Shown here one piece after another: positions 1 to 8,238 of a stretch of DNA of 64,000 nucleotides. A program made the position numbers and the translations under genes. The notes under the pieces are model-generated. The model worked only from the letters and a program-made list of their open reading frames with translations. It did not search any database and was not told the origin of the DNA. How positions within the stretch are numbered: position 1 is the first letter of the stretch; every line of letters begins with the position of its first letter. Source of the DNA: Aurantimonas sp036549475. GTDB taxonomy: Bacteria; Pseudomonadota; Alphaproteobacteria; Rhizobiales; Rhizobiaceae. The stretch spans positions 124,001 through 188,000 of the forward strand of contig NZ_JAZHLI010000001.1 in assembly GCF_036549475.1 (NCBI RefSeq), read 5' to 3'.

Positions 1-62
1 CGGGAGGAGCTCACCGGCACAGCAACAGCCGCGCTCACGGCGAATCCACCGGAGGAAACGGC

Positions 63-1322
63 ATGGCTCATTCGATCATTCGGCCCGATCGCAGGCAGCT
101 CATCAAAGGCATCGGCACGACGGCGCTGCTTGCAGGTCTCGGCGCCCCCTACGTCGCTCGTGCCCAGAGCGAGACCGTGAAGATCGGTCATCTGACCCCG
201 CTTACCGGCTTTCTCGGACCGCTCGGCGAATATGCCCAGCTCGGCGTCCAGCTGGCGGTGGAACAGCTCAATGCCGACGGCGGCATCAACGGTCGGCAGG
301 TCGAGCTCCTCATGGAGGACAGCGTCAACCCGGCGACCGCCTCGACCAAGGCCGAGCGCTACATCAAGCGGGACAACGTCGCCTGCATCATCGGCGAGAT
401 AAGCTCGGCCTCGGGCCTGGCGATCGCCCAGGTGGTCGAGCGCAACAGCAAGCTGTTCTTCAATACCGGGTGCAATTCCGACGCCCTGCGCGGCAGCGAC
501 TGCAGCCGCTTCATGTATCATGTGGAGGCGTGCAATTCGCAGTATGTGAAGGGCGTCGGATCGGCGTTCCTGCGCGACGGCCTCGTCGACGGCAAGAAGA
601 TCTACTTCCTGACGGCCGACTACGCCTACGGCCAGGACCTGTCGCGGGTCGGCAAGAAATACATCGAGGCCAATGGCGGCAACGTCGCCTGGGAAGACCT
701 GGTCCCGACCGATTCCACCGACTTCAGCGCCTACATCCTGAAGATCCGCCAGGCGGAGCCGGACCTGATCATCTCCAATCTCGCCGGCAACCAGATCACC
801 AATTTCGTCAAGCAGTACACCGAATACGGACTCGACTTCCCGTATGGCGGCTTCGGCTTCGACACGGCCGTCGCCTGGGGCGCCGGCAAGGGCAATTTCG
901 GCGGCGAATGGCCGGTGGTCTGGCACCACAACCTGACCGCGCCGGGCGCGAAGGTATTCGTTGCGGCCTTCACCGAGAAATACGGCAAGCCACCCGAGAA
1001 CCAGGCTTGGGGTGACTATTTGGCGACGAAGCTCGTGGCGCAGGCCATGACGGCCACCAAGGCAACCGATGCAGAAGCGCTGATCGAATATTTCGACGAC
1101 GAGCCGAAGCTCGACATCCTCAAGGCGCGGCAGGGCTATTTCCGCAAGCGGGACCACCAGCTGATCCAGGAGATGTACACCATGACGGCCAAGCCGCTGG
1201 ACGAGCTGGAAGACGAATGGGACCTGATGCTGCTCGGCAATGCCGTGCCCGGCGAAGGCGATGATCTGGAGGCGATCGCGCCGACCGAGGAAGAGAACGC
1301 CTGCACCCTCAGCGCAGCCTGA
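63..1322 (+). CDS. Liv-type ABC transporter substrate-binding protein
   Basis: This is a 419-residue periplasmic binding protein of the leucine/amide-binding (Peripla_BP_6) family, expected to capture the ligand of the importer encoded just downstream. The N-terminus has a twin-arginine-like stretch (DRRQLIKGIG), a hydrophobic core and an Ala-Arg-Ala-Gln cleavage region, so export by Tat is likely. The mature protein starts VKIGHLTPLTG, typical of the family. The ATG is preceded by a strong GGAGGAAA ribosome site. The next genes encode a LivH permease and a fused permease-ATPase, followed by two catabolic enzymes, so the ligand is probably their substrate rather than leucine. The ligand cannot be read from the sequence. 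Confidence 0.93.
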   Translation: MAHSIIRPDRRQLIKGIGTTALLAGLGAPYVARAQSETVKIGHLTPLTGFLGPLGEYAQLGVQLAVEQLNADGGINGRQVELLMEDSVNPATASTKAERYIKRDNVACIIGEISSASGLAIAQVVERNSKLFFNTGCNSDALRGSDCSRFMYHVEACNSQYVKGVGSAFLRDGLVDGKKIYFLTADYAYGQDLSRVGKKYIEANGGNVAWEDLVPTDSTDFSAYILKIRQAEPDLIISNLAGNQITNFVKQYTEYGLDFPYGGFGFDTAVAWGAGKGNFGGEWPVVWHHNLTAPGAKVFVAAFTEKYGKPPENQAWGDYLATKLVAQAMTATKATDAEALIEYFDDEPKLDILKARQGYFRKRDHQLIQEMYTMTAKPLDELEDEWDLMLLGNAVPGEGDDLEAIAPTEEENACTLSAA

Positions 1323-1337
1323 GGTCGGCCCGGATAT

Positions 1338-1369
1338 CCCCGCGCCGCATCGCCTGATGCCGCGCGGGG
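1338..1369 (+). other. Intra-operon hairpin after the binding-protein gene
   Basis: CCCCGCGCCGCATC (1338-1351) and GATGCCGCGCGGGG (1356-1369) pair at 13 of 14 positions around a 4-base loop. It lies 16 bases after the binding-protein stop and 57 bases before the permease start. No T-run follows, so it is not a classic terminator. In other importer operons such hairpins stabilise the upstream mRNA or partly stop transcription so that binding protein is made in excess; that role is inferred here. Confidence 0.6.
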
Positions 1370-1426
1370 CACCGTCCGCAAAGCTGTTCGCTTCCCGTTT
1401 CCGATCGTCCTGAAGGGGTCGCCCCC

Positions 1427-2305
1427 GTGCCGCTCGAGTTCATCTTCATCATCGAGCAGGTCGTCAACGGCCTGTTCGTCGGGGTCAATTATCTGCTGAT
1501 CGCCCTTGGCCTGTCGCTGATCTTCTCGCTCGGCGGGATCGTCAATCTGGCCCATGGCGGCTTCTACGCGATCGGCGCCTATCTGGTCGTCCTGCTGTTC
1601 GACATGATCGGCTACCCGGCCTTCGCAGCGGCGCCACTCCTGGTGGCCGTCATCGGGGTCGGCGTCGAGCGGGTGTTCCTGCGACCGTTCTACAAAGCCG
1701 ATCCGGCGCTCAGCCTGCTGCTGACCTTCGGCCTTGCCATGGTGATCGAGCAGTCACTGCGGATGATCTTCGGCGCAACGCCGAGACCCTTCTCGATCCC
1801 GGAATTCTTCCGCGGCCAGATCCTCATCGGCGACTTCATCTATTCGCGCTATCGCTTCGCCATCCTCCTGGTGGCGACGCTCGCCGTCGCCGGACTCTGG
1901 TGGCTCCTGCAGCGCACCCCCTTCGGCCGGATCGTGCGGGCCGGCATCCAGGCACCGGACATGGTCGGCGCGCTGGGCATCTCGCTCAAGCCCTATCTCA
2001 CGATCGTCGCCGCCCTCGGTCTCGGCCTTGCGGGCCTGGCCGGCGCGATGATGGCACCGATCACCGGCGTCCATCCCGCCATGGGCGCGGAGGTCCTGAT
2101 CCCGGCCTTCGTCGTGGTCGTCATCGGTGGGCTGGGCTCGTTCTGGGGCGTGATCTTCGCCGCCCTTCTCGTCGGCGTCGTGCGCGGGCTGACCGTCTAT
2201 TTCTATCCGCCGGCTGCCGAAGCCTCGATGTATCTCCTCATGCTCCTCGTCCTGCTCTTCCGGCCACGCGGCCTGTTCGGCGAGCGGATCGCACGGTTCG
2301 AGTAG
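1427..2305 (+). CDS. Branched-chain amino acid-type ABC permease, LivH family
   Basis: This 292-residue polytopic inner-membrane protein matches LivH: INGLFVGVNYLLIALGLSL near the N-terminus, the IVNLAHGGFYAIGAY motif, and a C-terminal RPRGLFGER ending. Length is normal for the family. It should form half of the membrane channel, with the permease part of the next gene as the other half. The start is GTG with an AAGGGG ribosome site upstream. It sits 104 bases after the binding-protein gene, with a hairpin between, and 9 bases before the fused gene. Confidence 0.93.
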   Translation: MPLEFIFIIEQVVNGLFVGVNYLLIALGLSLIFSLGGIVNLAHGGFYAIGAYLVVLLFDMIGYPAFAAAPLLVAVIGVGVERVFLRPFYKADPALSLLLTFGLAMVIEQSLRMIFGATPRPFSIPEFFRGQILIGDFIYSRYRFAILLVATLAVAGLWWLLQRTPFGRIVRAGIQAPDMVGALGISLKPYLTIVAALGLGLAGLAGAMMAPITGVHPAMGAEVLIPAFVVVVIGGLGSFWGVIFAALLVGVVRGLTVYFYPPAAEASMYLLMLLVLLFRPRGLFGERIARFE

Positions 2306-2314
2306 GCGGGTCTC

Positions 2315-4834
2315 ATGCTGTCCAGATATCTCAACATCGCCATCGCTGCCGTCGCGCTCGTCGTGCTGCCGTTCTTCATGCAGGCGATCGGCCTGACGAT
2401 CGACTCGGCCATCGACGTGATCGTCCTCGCGACGGCGGCGCTCGCCCTCAATCTGCTGTTCGGCTACACGGGCCTGATCTCCTTCGGCAACGGCCTGTGG
2501 TTCGGGCTCGGCATCTATGCCGCGGCCCTGGCGCATCTGCACTGGTTTCCCGGGCAGATGCTGCTGCCTGTGATTTTCGCGATCCTGGTCGTGGCGGCGC
2601 TGTCGCTGGTGCTGGGCTTTCTCATCCTGCGCCGCACCGGCGTCTATTTCTCCCTGCTGACTCTCGCCTTGACCGCACTGTTCTACGCCATCGCCTTCCG
2701 CTGGACGGAGGTCACCGGCGGCGAGAACGGCCTCGGCGGCATTGCGCGACCGTCGCCGTTCGGCATCGCGACGACGACCAGCGCCAGCTACTACGTGCTG
2801 GCCGCGATCGTGGTCTTCGTCCTGATCTTCGCCATCCAGCGCTTCGTGCGCTCGCCGATCGGCACGGTCCTCGTCGCGATCCGCGAAAACGAGGAGCGGG
2901 CGCGGTTCCTCGGCTATGCGACGCCCACATACAAGCTGATCTGCTTCGTGGTCTCGGCGACGGTCACCGGGCTCGCCGGAACCCTCTTCGTCTTCCATCA
3001 CCGCTTCGCCTCTGCCGATCCCCTGTCACCGGCTTTTTCCGGCGAACTCCTCGCAATGGTGCTGATCGGCGGCTCGCGCAGCTTCCTCGGCCCGGCGCTG
3101 GGCGCTCTCTTCTACGTCCTGTTCCGCGAATTCCTGTCGCAATGGACCGGCGACTGGCTGTTCTATTTCGGTCTCCTGTTCGTCGGCTTCATCATGTTTT
3201 CGCCGACCGGCCTCGTCGGCGTCGCGGGGCGGTTGCTCTCCCCGTTCCTGCCGAAGCGCACGACGGCCGGCGCCATGGCCAACCGGTCCATCGCCGAAGC
3301 CGAACCCCTGCCCGACTTCCTGCGCCCGGCCGACGACAGCCGCGACACGCTGCTCGACGTGCACTCGCTCGCCAAGAACTACGGCTCTGTCCAGGCGGTG
3401 AAGGACGCCAGCTTCTCGGTGCGCAGGCGCACGCTGCACGCACTCATCGGTCCGAACGGCGCCGGCAAGACCAGCGCCTTCAACCTGATCTCCGGCATGG
3501 CGGCGCCGAACCGGGGCACTGTGATGCTGGGAGGCGAGAACATTGCGGGGCTGCCGCCCGAAGCCGTCTGCCAGCGGGGACTGGCGCGCTCGTTCCAGAT
3601 CACCAATCTGTTTCCCACGCTCAGCGTCGGCGAAAACCTGCGCCTCGGTGTCCAGGCGACCCACAAGAGCCGCTTCAACCCCTGGATCGAGGCCGGCTCG
3701 ATCGCGCGCATCAATGCCGAAACCGCCGACATCGCCCGCTTCCTGGGGGTGCGCGGCATGGAAAATGCAGAGGCCGGGGCCCTCTCCTATGGCGGCCAGC
3801 GGGTCCTGGACATGGGTCTTGCCATCTCCTCCAAGCCCCGGATCCTGCTCCTCGACGAACCGCTGGCGGGTCTGGCAGCAGCCGAGCGCGAACGCATCGG
3901 CAATCTGATCCGCAAGATCGCCGACGAAATCCCGGTGCTTCTGGTGGAACACGACATCGACCGGGTCTTCGACATGGCCGACGCGGTGACCGTCATGAAC
4001 GGCGGCGAAGTGCTGGTCGACGGGACGGTCGAGGAGACGCGCAACGACAAGCGCGTCCAGGACATCTACATCGGGTCCGGCGTCGCGGCGCTGGCTGCCC
4101 GCGATCTTGCCTCGGCCGCCCGGCCGGAGGTGCTGCTGTCGATGCAGAACATCGACACCTTCTATGGCAAGAGCCAGATCCTCAGCGACGTCTCGCTGGA
4201 GGTCCATCAGGGCGAGATCGTCGCGCTGCTCGGCCGCAACGGCGCCGGCAAGACGACGCTCCTGAAGACGCTGATCGGCATCGCGCCGCCCGCGTCGGGA
4301 TCGGCCGCGCTCGCCGGCGAACCGATCTCAGGCCTGCCCTCCGCCGAGATCGCACGGCGGGGCGTCGGCTACGTGCCGCAGGGCCGCGGCCTGTTCTCCG
4401 GCATGACGGTGCGCCAGAACCTCGAGCTCGGCCGCCTGAAACGTCTCACCGGTGCCGGCCAGCACTGGAGCGAGGAGCGCGTGCTGGAATTCTTCCCGCG
4501 CCTGGCGGAGCGACTGGACATCGACGCCGACCGTCTGTCCGGCGGCGAGCAGCAGATGGTGGCGGTCGCCCGGGCGCTCGTGGGCGATACCCGGCTTCTG
4601 CTGCTGGACGAGCCCTTCGAGGGCCTGTCCCCGGCCATCACCGAGGAATTGTTCAACGCCTTCGACCGGTTGCGCACCGAGGTGTCGATCCTCATCGTCG
4701 ACCATCATCTGGATCTGGTGCTGAATCTCGCCGACCGTGTCACGGTCCTCGAACGCGGCAGCGTCGTCCACGAGGGCGCTGCCCGGCCGCTGGCGCGGGA
4801 TCTGGACCTGCGCCGCGAAGTGCTCTGGCTTTGA
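2315..4834 (+). CDS. Fused ABC importer protein: LivM permease + LivG ATPase + LivF ATPase
   Basis: One 839-residue frame holds three subunits that are normally separate. Residues about 1-310 are a LivM-like permease with many hydrophobic segments. Residues about 345-590 are a LivG-like ATPase (Walker A GPNGAGKT near 378, signature LSYGGQ, Walker B ILLLDEP). Residues about 605-839 are a LivF-like ATPase (Walker A GRNGAGKT near 639, VGYVPQGRGLF Q-loop region, signature LSGGEQQ, Walker B LLLLDEP). The hydrophilic linkers read cleanly with no stop or obvious frameshift. All nucleotide-binding motifs look intact, so a working fusion is likely. It would give a LivH/LivMGF two-chain transporter core. 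Fusions of two of these subunits are known; a triple fusion is unusual. Confidence 0.93.
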   Translation: MLSRYLNIAIAAVALVVLPFFMQAIGLTIDSAIDVIVLATAALALNLLFGYTGLISFGNGLWFGLGIYAAALAHLHWFPGQMLLPVIFAILVVAALSLVLGFLILRRTGVYFSLLTLALTALFYAIAFRWTEVTGGENGLGGIARPSPFGIATTTSASYYVLAAIVVFVLIFAIQRFVRSPIGTVLVAIRENEERARFLGYATPTYKLICFVVSATVTGLAGTLFVFHHRFASADPLSPAFSGELLAMVLIGGSRSFLGPALGALFYVLFREFLSQWTGDWLFYFGLLFVGFIMFSPTGLVGVAGRLLSPFLPKRTTAGAMANRSIAEAEPLPDFLRPADDSRDTLLDVHSLAKNYGSVQAVKDASFSVRRRTLHALIGPNGAGKTSAFNLISGMAAPNRGTVMLGGENIAGLPPEAVCQRGLARSFQITNLFPTLSVGENLRLGVQATHKSRFNPWIEAGSIARINAETADIARFLGVRGMENAEAGALSYGGQRVLDMGLAISSKPRILLLDEPLAGLAAAERERIGNLIRKIADEIPVLLVEHDIDRVFDMADAVTVMNGGEVLVDGTVEETRNDKRVQDIYIGSGVAALAARDLASAARPEVLLSMQNIDTFYGKSQILSDVSLEVHQGEIVALLGRNGAGKTTLLKTLIGIAPPASGSAALAGEPISGLPSAEIARRGVGYVPQGRGLFSGMTVRQNLELGRLKRLTGAGQHWSEERVLEFFPRLAERLDIDADRLSGGEQQMVAVARALVGDTRLLLLDEPFEGLSPAITEELFNAFDRLRTEVSILIVDHHLDLVLNLADRVTVLERGSVVHEGAARPLARDLDLRREVLWL

Positions 4835-4852
4835 TCTGAAGAGGAAGATCGC

Positions 4853-5800
4853 TTGACCAAGATTGCAGTCATCGGGTCCGGACTGATCGGACGTGCCTGG
4901 GCGATCACCTTCGCCCGCGGCGGATACGAGGTCGCGCTCTACGACCGCGAGGACGGTGCGCCGGCCGCCGCCAGGCAGTACATCGCCAGCGTGCTGCCCT
5001 CGCTGGCCGAATTCGACCTTCTCGGCGGCGACCAGCCCGACGACGTCCTCGGCCGCATCGCGATCGCCGCATCGCTGGCCGAGGCGCTCGACGGTGCCAC
5101 CCACGTCCAGGAGAACACGCCGGAGAACCTGGAGATCAAGCGCGGGGTGTTTTCCGAACTCGAACGCCTCGCCGGCCCGGACACGATCCTGGCCTCCTCG
5201 ACCTCGGCGATCCTGCCATCGGCTTTCAGCGAGCATCTGAAGACCCGCGAGCGCTGCCTGGTCGCCCATCCGATCAATCCGCCGTACCTCGTGCCGGCCG
5301 TCGAGATCGTCCCGTCACCCTGGACAAGTGCCGAGGCGAGCCAGCGGACCGCGACGCTGATGCGCGACGCCGGGCAGTCGCCCATCGTGATGAAGAACGA
5401 GATCGACGGCTTCGTCATGAACCGCATGCAGGGCGCGCTCCTCGACGAGGCATTCCGGCTGGTCAGTGACGGCTACGCCTCGCCCGAGGACGTGGACATC
5501 GGCATCCGCGAGGGACTGGCCCTTCGCTGGAGCTTCATGGGGCCGTTCGAGACGATCGATCTCAATGCGCCGCAGGGCGTGCGCGACTACGTCCAGCGCT
5601 ACAAGGGCATCTACCAGACGATCGGGCCGTCCCAGCAGCGCCGGGTCGACTGGACCGGACCGGTGCTCGACACCATCGAGGCCGACCGCCGCGCCCGATT
5701 GCCCGCCGACCAGCTTGGCGACCGCCAGGCATGGCGCGACCGACGCCTGATGGCGCTCGCGGCGCACAAGCGCCAGAGCGACCACGACACGAATTCCTGA
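4853..5800 (+). CDS. 3-hydroxyacyl-CoA dehydrogenase-like / L-carnitine dehydrogenase-like oxidoreductase
   Basis: This 315-residue NAD-dependent dehydrogenase belongs to the 3-hydroxyacyl-CoA dehydrogenase superfamily, in the stand-alone lambda-crystallin/L-gulonate and carnitine dehydrogenase branch. It has an N-terminal Rossmann motif GSGLIGRAWA, the STSAILPS segment, and AHPINPPYLVP, which holds the usual catalytic His. It starts with TTG behind AAGAGGAAG, 18 bases after the transporter gene. It should oxidise a beta-hydroxy acid or its ester to the beta-keto form, which the BKACE enzyme next door could cleave. The exact substrate is not determined; carnitine is one option. Confidence 0.85.
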   Translation: MTKIAVIGSGLIGRAWAITFARGGYEVALYDREDGAPAAARQYIASVLPSLAEFDLLGGDQPDDVLGRIAIAASLAEALDGATHVQENTPENLEIKRGVFSELERLAGPDTILASSTSAILPSAFSEHLKTRERCLVAHPINPPYLVPAVEIVPSPWTSAEASQRTATLMRDAGQSPIVMKNEIDGFVMNRMQGALLDEAFRLVSDGYASPEDVDIGIREGLALRWSFMGPFETIDLNAPQGVRDYVQRYKGIYQTIGPSQQRRVDWTGPVLDTIEADRRARLPADQLGDRQAWRDRRLMALAAHKRQSDHDTNS

Positions 5801-5811
5801 AGGAGACCGAC

Positions 5812-6741
5812 ATGGCCCCACGCAAAGTCGTCATCACCTGCGCCGTGACGGGCGCGATCCACACGCCGACAATGTCGCCGCATCTGCCGATCACGCCGGA
5901 CCAGATCGTCGCCGACGCCGTCGCGGCCGCGGAGGCCGGCGCCGCGATCCTGCACCTGCACGCGCGCAATCCCGAGACCGGGCAGCCCGACCAGACGATC
6001 GAGGCCTTCGAGCGCTTCCTGCCGCGCATCAAGCAGCAGACCAACGCCGTCATCAACATCACCTCCGGCGGCAGCCCCTACATGAAGGTCGAGGAGCGCG
6101 TGCGCCCGGCCGCCCGATTCAAGCCGGAAGTTGCCTCGCTCAATATGGGATCGATGAATTTCGGCCTCTTCCACCTCCTCGACAAGTACAAGGAGTTTAA
6201 GCACCCCTGGGAAAAGGAGCATCTGGCCAATACGAAGGACCTCGTGTTCCGCAACACCTTCAAGGACATCGAGTACATTCTCGACACCTGCTACGACAAC
6301 GGCACGCGCTTCGAGTTCGAGTGCTACGATATCGGCCATCTCTACAATCTGAAGCACTTCCTGGAACGGGGGCTCGTCAAGCCACCTTTGTTCGTCCAGT
6401 CGGTCTTCGGCCTGCTCGGCGGCATCGGGCCGCATCCGGAAGACGTCATGCACATGAAGCGCACCGCCGACCGGCTGTTCGGCGACCAGTATCGCTGGTC
6501 GGTTCTCGGCGCGGGACGCCATCAGCTGGCGATCGCGGCCCAGGCCGCATCCATGGGCGGCAACATCCGCGTCGGTCTCGAGGATTCCCTGTGGGCCGGA
6601 GCCGGAAAGCTCGCGACCTCGAATGCCGACCAGGTGCGCCTCGCACGCTCGATCATCGAAGGGCTCGGCCTCGAAGTCGCAACCCCCGACGAAGCCCGCG
6701 GCATCCTGGAGCTGAAGGGCGGCGACAAGGTCGACATCTGA
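5812..6741 (+). CDS. Beta-keto acid cleavage enzyme (BKACE, DUF849 family)
   Basis: This 309-residue TIM-barrel enzyme belongs to the family of 3-keto-5-aminohexanoate cleavage enzyme and dehydrocarnitine cleavage enzyme. These are zinc-dependent and transfer an acetyl unit from a beta-keto acid to an acyl-CoA, giving acetoacetate and a new CoA ester. The metal-binding HLHAR motif (His48, His50) and the later GLEDS motif (Glu257) are present. The ATG at 5812 has an AAGGAGA ribosome site; a longer frame to 5731 would overlap the upstream gene. Pairing with a beta-hydroxy acid dehydrogenase and a dedicated importer supports an oxidise-then-cleave pathway. No thioesterase or betaine enzyme is seen here. 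Confidence 0.88.
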   Translation: MAPRKVVITCAVTGAIHTPTMSPHLPITPDQIVADAVAAAEAGAAILHLHARNPETGQPDQTIEAFERFLPRIKQQTNAVINITSGGSPYMKVEERVRPAARFKPEVASLNMGSMNFGLFHLLDKYKEFKHPWEKEHLANTKDLVFRNTFKDIEYILDTCYDNGTRFEFECYDIGHLYNLKHFLERGLVKPPLFVQSVFGLLGGIGPHPEDVMHMKRTADRLFGDQYRWSVLGAGRHQLAIAAQAASMGGNIRVGLEDSLWAGAGKLATSNADQVRLARSIIEGLGLEVATPDEARGILELKGGDKVDI

Positions 6742-7036
6742 CGCGCCGGCTGGCGGCGATACGCGGGCAAGACAGCGGCAAGCCTCAGGACGGCTTCGCC
6801 CTGCGGCTTGCCGCTGCCGCGCGCTATGCGCAGGCTACCGGACAATGATCCGGTATGCCGAGACCTCAAGCTGGCAATGAGCCAGGCCCACTTCGTCAGG
6901 GCGATGACGGAGGCTATCGGCAACTTTTGTCGCGGCGCTGCGCGTGCCGCGACGCTCCCGGTTGCTTCAGGGGCCTGCGAGCTTTCGCACGCCGACGGAG
7001 TGCTCCTTAAACGTCCGCCACACGATCGCAGTACGG
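6742..7036. other. Intergenic region with a strong hairpin
   Basis: No convincing gene is seen. AGCGGCAAGCC (6774-6784) pairs perfectly with GGCTTGCCGCT (6805-6815), an 11-bp stem with a 20-base loop that can itself fold. It lies 33 bases after the BKACE stop and lacks a T-run, so it could be an operon-end hairpin or a transcript stabiliser. Confidence 0.5.
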
Positions 7037-7474
7037 TTACTGGGTCGAACTGCTACTGGTGGCTCGATGGAACGCCTCCCGCGCGGCCTGATGGGCCCGA
7101 TCGAAGGTGGCGCGCGTCTCCGCCAAGGCGGCGTTGAGGGCTGACCAGGACTCGTTTCCCGCCCGGGCGACGTCCTGCAGTTTCTTCTCCGCGGCGGCCG
7201 CATCGTCCTTCATGCGGGCGACGGTCGCATCGATTTCCCGCCGGCGCTCGATGGCGAATTCTTTCCCGGCTGCATTCAGCTTGTCTGCGGTGTCACGCCA
7301 CGCATTCAATTGCGCTGTGACCTGGCTTTGGAACACAGCCTGCTGGTGCTCGATCCCCTTGCCGAATGTCTCGAGGTATTTCTCGGTCTCGGCCTGAAAG
7401 TCCTTCCACTCGGCTTCCAACCGTGCCTTGGCCCCGTCCGCGACGGCCCCGCCCAACGCGGCGTTCGCCCGCAA
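7037..7474 (-). CDS. Helical, coiled-coil (phasin-like) hypothetical protein, possibly frameshifted at its start
   Basis: The 145-residue frame is rich in Ala, Glu, Lys and Gln with long amphipathic helix character (AEWKDFQAETEKYLETFGKG; later ATVARMKDDAAAAEKKLQD), like phasins and other granule-coating or membrane-associated helical proteins. No domain is recognised with certainty. The frame opens with TTG directly after an in-frame stop and without a ribosome site. A second frame upstream (GTG at 7547) reads a Pro/Ala-rich start and would join near 7467-7476 by a frameshift. The gene may therefore be longer and broken, or the record may carry an indel. The neighbourhood is decayed. Confidence 0.45.
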   Translation of the reverse strand: MRANAALGGAVADGAKARLEAEWKDFQAETEKYLETFGKGIEHQQAVFQSQVTAQLNAWRDTADKLNAAGKEFAIERRREIDATVARMKDDAAAAEKKLQDVARAGNESWSALNAALAETRATFDRAHQAAREAFHRATSSSSTQ

Positions 7475-7543
7475 TCATAGCTGGGTTAGGGCCTTCCGGC
7501 AGCGCAGGTCGTGCAGTGGCCGGCTTCGCCAACCGGACCGGCT

Positions 7544-7690
7544 TCACCGACGACGCCGGCCTTGGCGCCCCTGAAGCGCGATCAGCCGCGCGGAGAAGGC
7601 CGCCAGCCCGTCCTGCACGTTCGCCGCGCGGCGCAGCGGCTGCTTGGCCAGCGCGTTGACCATGGCCAGTGTGTTCTTGACCCGGGCCTT
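7544..7690 (-). pseudogene. Remnant of a HWE-family histidine kinase
   Basis: A 48-residue open stretch reads RVKNTLAMVNALAKQPLR followed by an AAFSARLIAL segment. This matches the dimerisation/phospho-acceptor box of HWE kinases (usual form HRVKNTLA...AFSGRLxAL). The expected phospho-accepting His just before RVKN is Ala, there is no start codon, and a stop follows the H-box. No kinase ATPase domain is visible nearby. This is recognised from memory of the family motif. I read it as a gene relic, not a working protein. Confidence 0.6.
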
Positions 7691-7715
7691 CCTGCAGGGT
7701 GCTTCGACTATCTAC

Positions 7716-7735
7716 GCGTCTGAATCAACAGACGC
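7716..7735 (-). other. Small perfect hairpin downstream of the DUF3305 gene
   Basis: GCGTCTG and CAGACGC form a perfect 7-bp stem around AATCAA, 48 bases beyond the end of the minus-strand accessory operon. No T-run is present, so termination is only a guess. The rest of 7691-7782 shows nothing. Confidence 0.3.
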
Positions 7736-7782
7736 TTCGGGAGACGGTCGACCGAGCGGCGACAGTGCTGACCTTGCCCGGG

Positions 7783-8238
7783 TCAGGTCCGCTTGCGCTT
7801 GGTGAATACCCGCTCGACATGGTGGGCTTCCACGAACTGCGCCAGCCGCTCGGCGATCTCCGGCGGCATCGGCGCGACCTCCACCATCAGGTCGCCGATC
7901 TCGGTCAGCGACTCGCCTTCGGCCGGGTCGGCGGTCACCGAGACGAGCCGGATGCCCGGTTCCTCGTCGCTCAGCGCCAGCGTCACCCAGAGGCCGGGGC
8001 GCCCCGAGGTCAGGTTGTCGCGATAATTGCCGGTCTCGCCCCGGTGGAACTCGACGGCCCGCGCACCGGCATAAAGGATCACGGCGTCGCCCTCGCCGCC
8101 CAGGACATGGCCGGGGTCCGTGCCCACCGCTTCGGGGATGATCGCCGCGACCCGCCAGGCATGGTCGATCCAGGGGCTCTTCGACGGCCGGCGCTCGACG
8201 AGGACGCCGACGCGAAAGGTCGGCCGGTCCGTGCTCAC
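7783..8238 (-). CDS. DUF3305 domain protein, formate dehydrogenase-associated
   Basis: This 151-residue soluble protein resembles the DUF3305 family, which commonly accompanies DUF3306 and formate dehydrogenase genes in proteobacteria. It has no signal peptide or membrane segment. The middle motif ETGNYRDNL and the basic tail FTKRKRT are notable. It starts with GTG and overlaps the stop of the DUF6352 gene (GTGA), so it is translationally coupled and last in a four-gene minus-strand operon divergent from the polyferredoxin gene. The molecular role is unknown; its context suggests maturation or assembly of the enzyme. Confidence 0.8.
   Translation of the reverse strand: MSTDRPTFRVGVLVERRPSKSPWIDHAWRVAAIIPEAVGTDPGHVLGGEGDAVILYAGARAVEFHRGETGNYRDNLTSGRPGLWVTLALSDEEPGIRLVSVTADPAEGESLTEIGDLMVEVAPMPPEIAERLAQFVEAHHVERVFTKRKRT

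Noticed and set aside
1900..4839. 979-codon plus-strand frame over the Liv genes
   Set aside because: Arg/Pro/Ala-rich and in another frame than the clear permease and ATPase motifs; it is a shadow.
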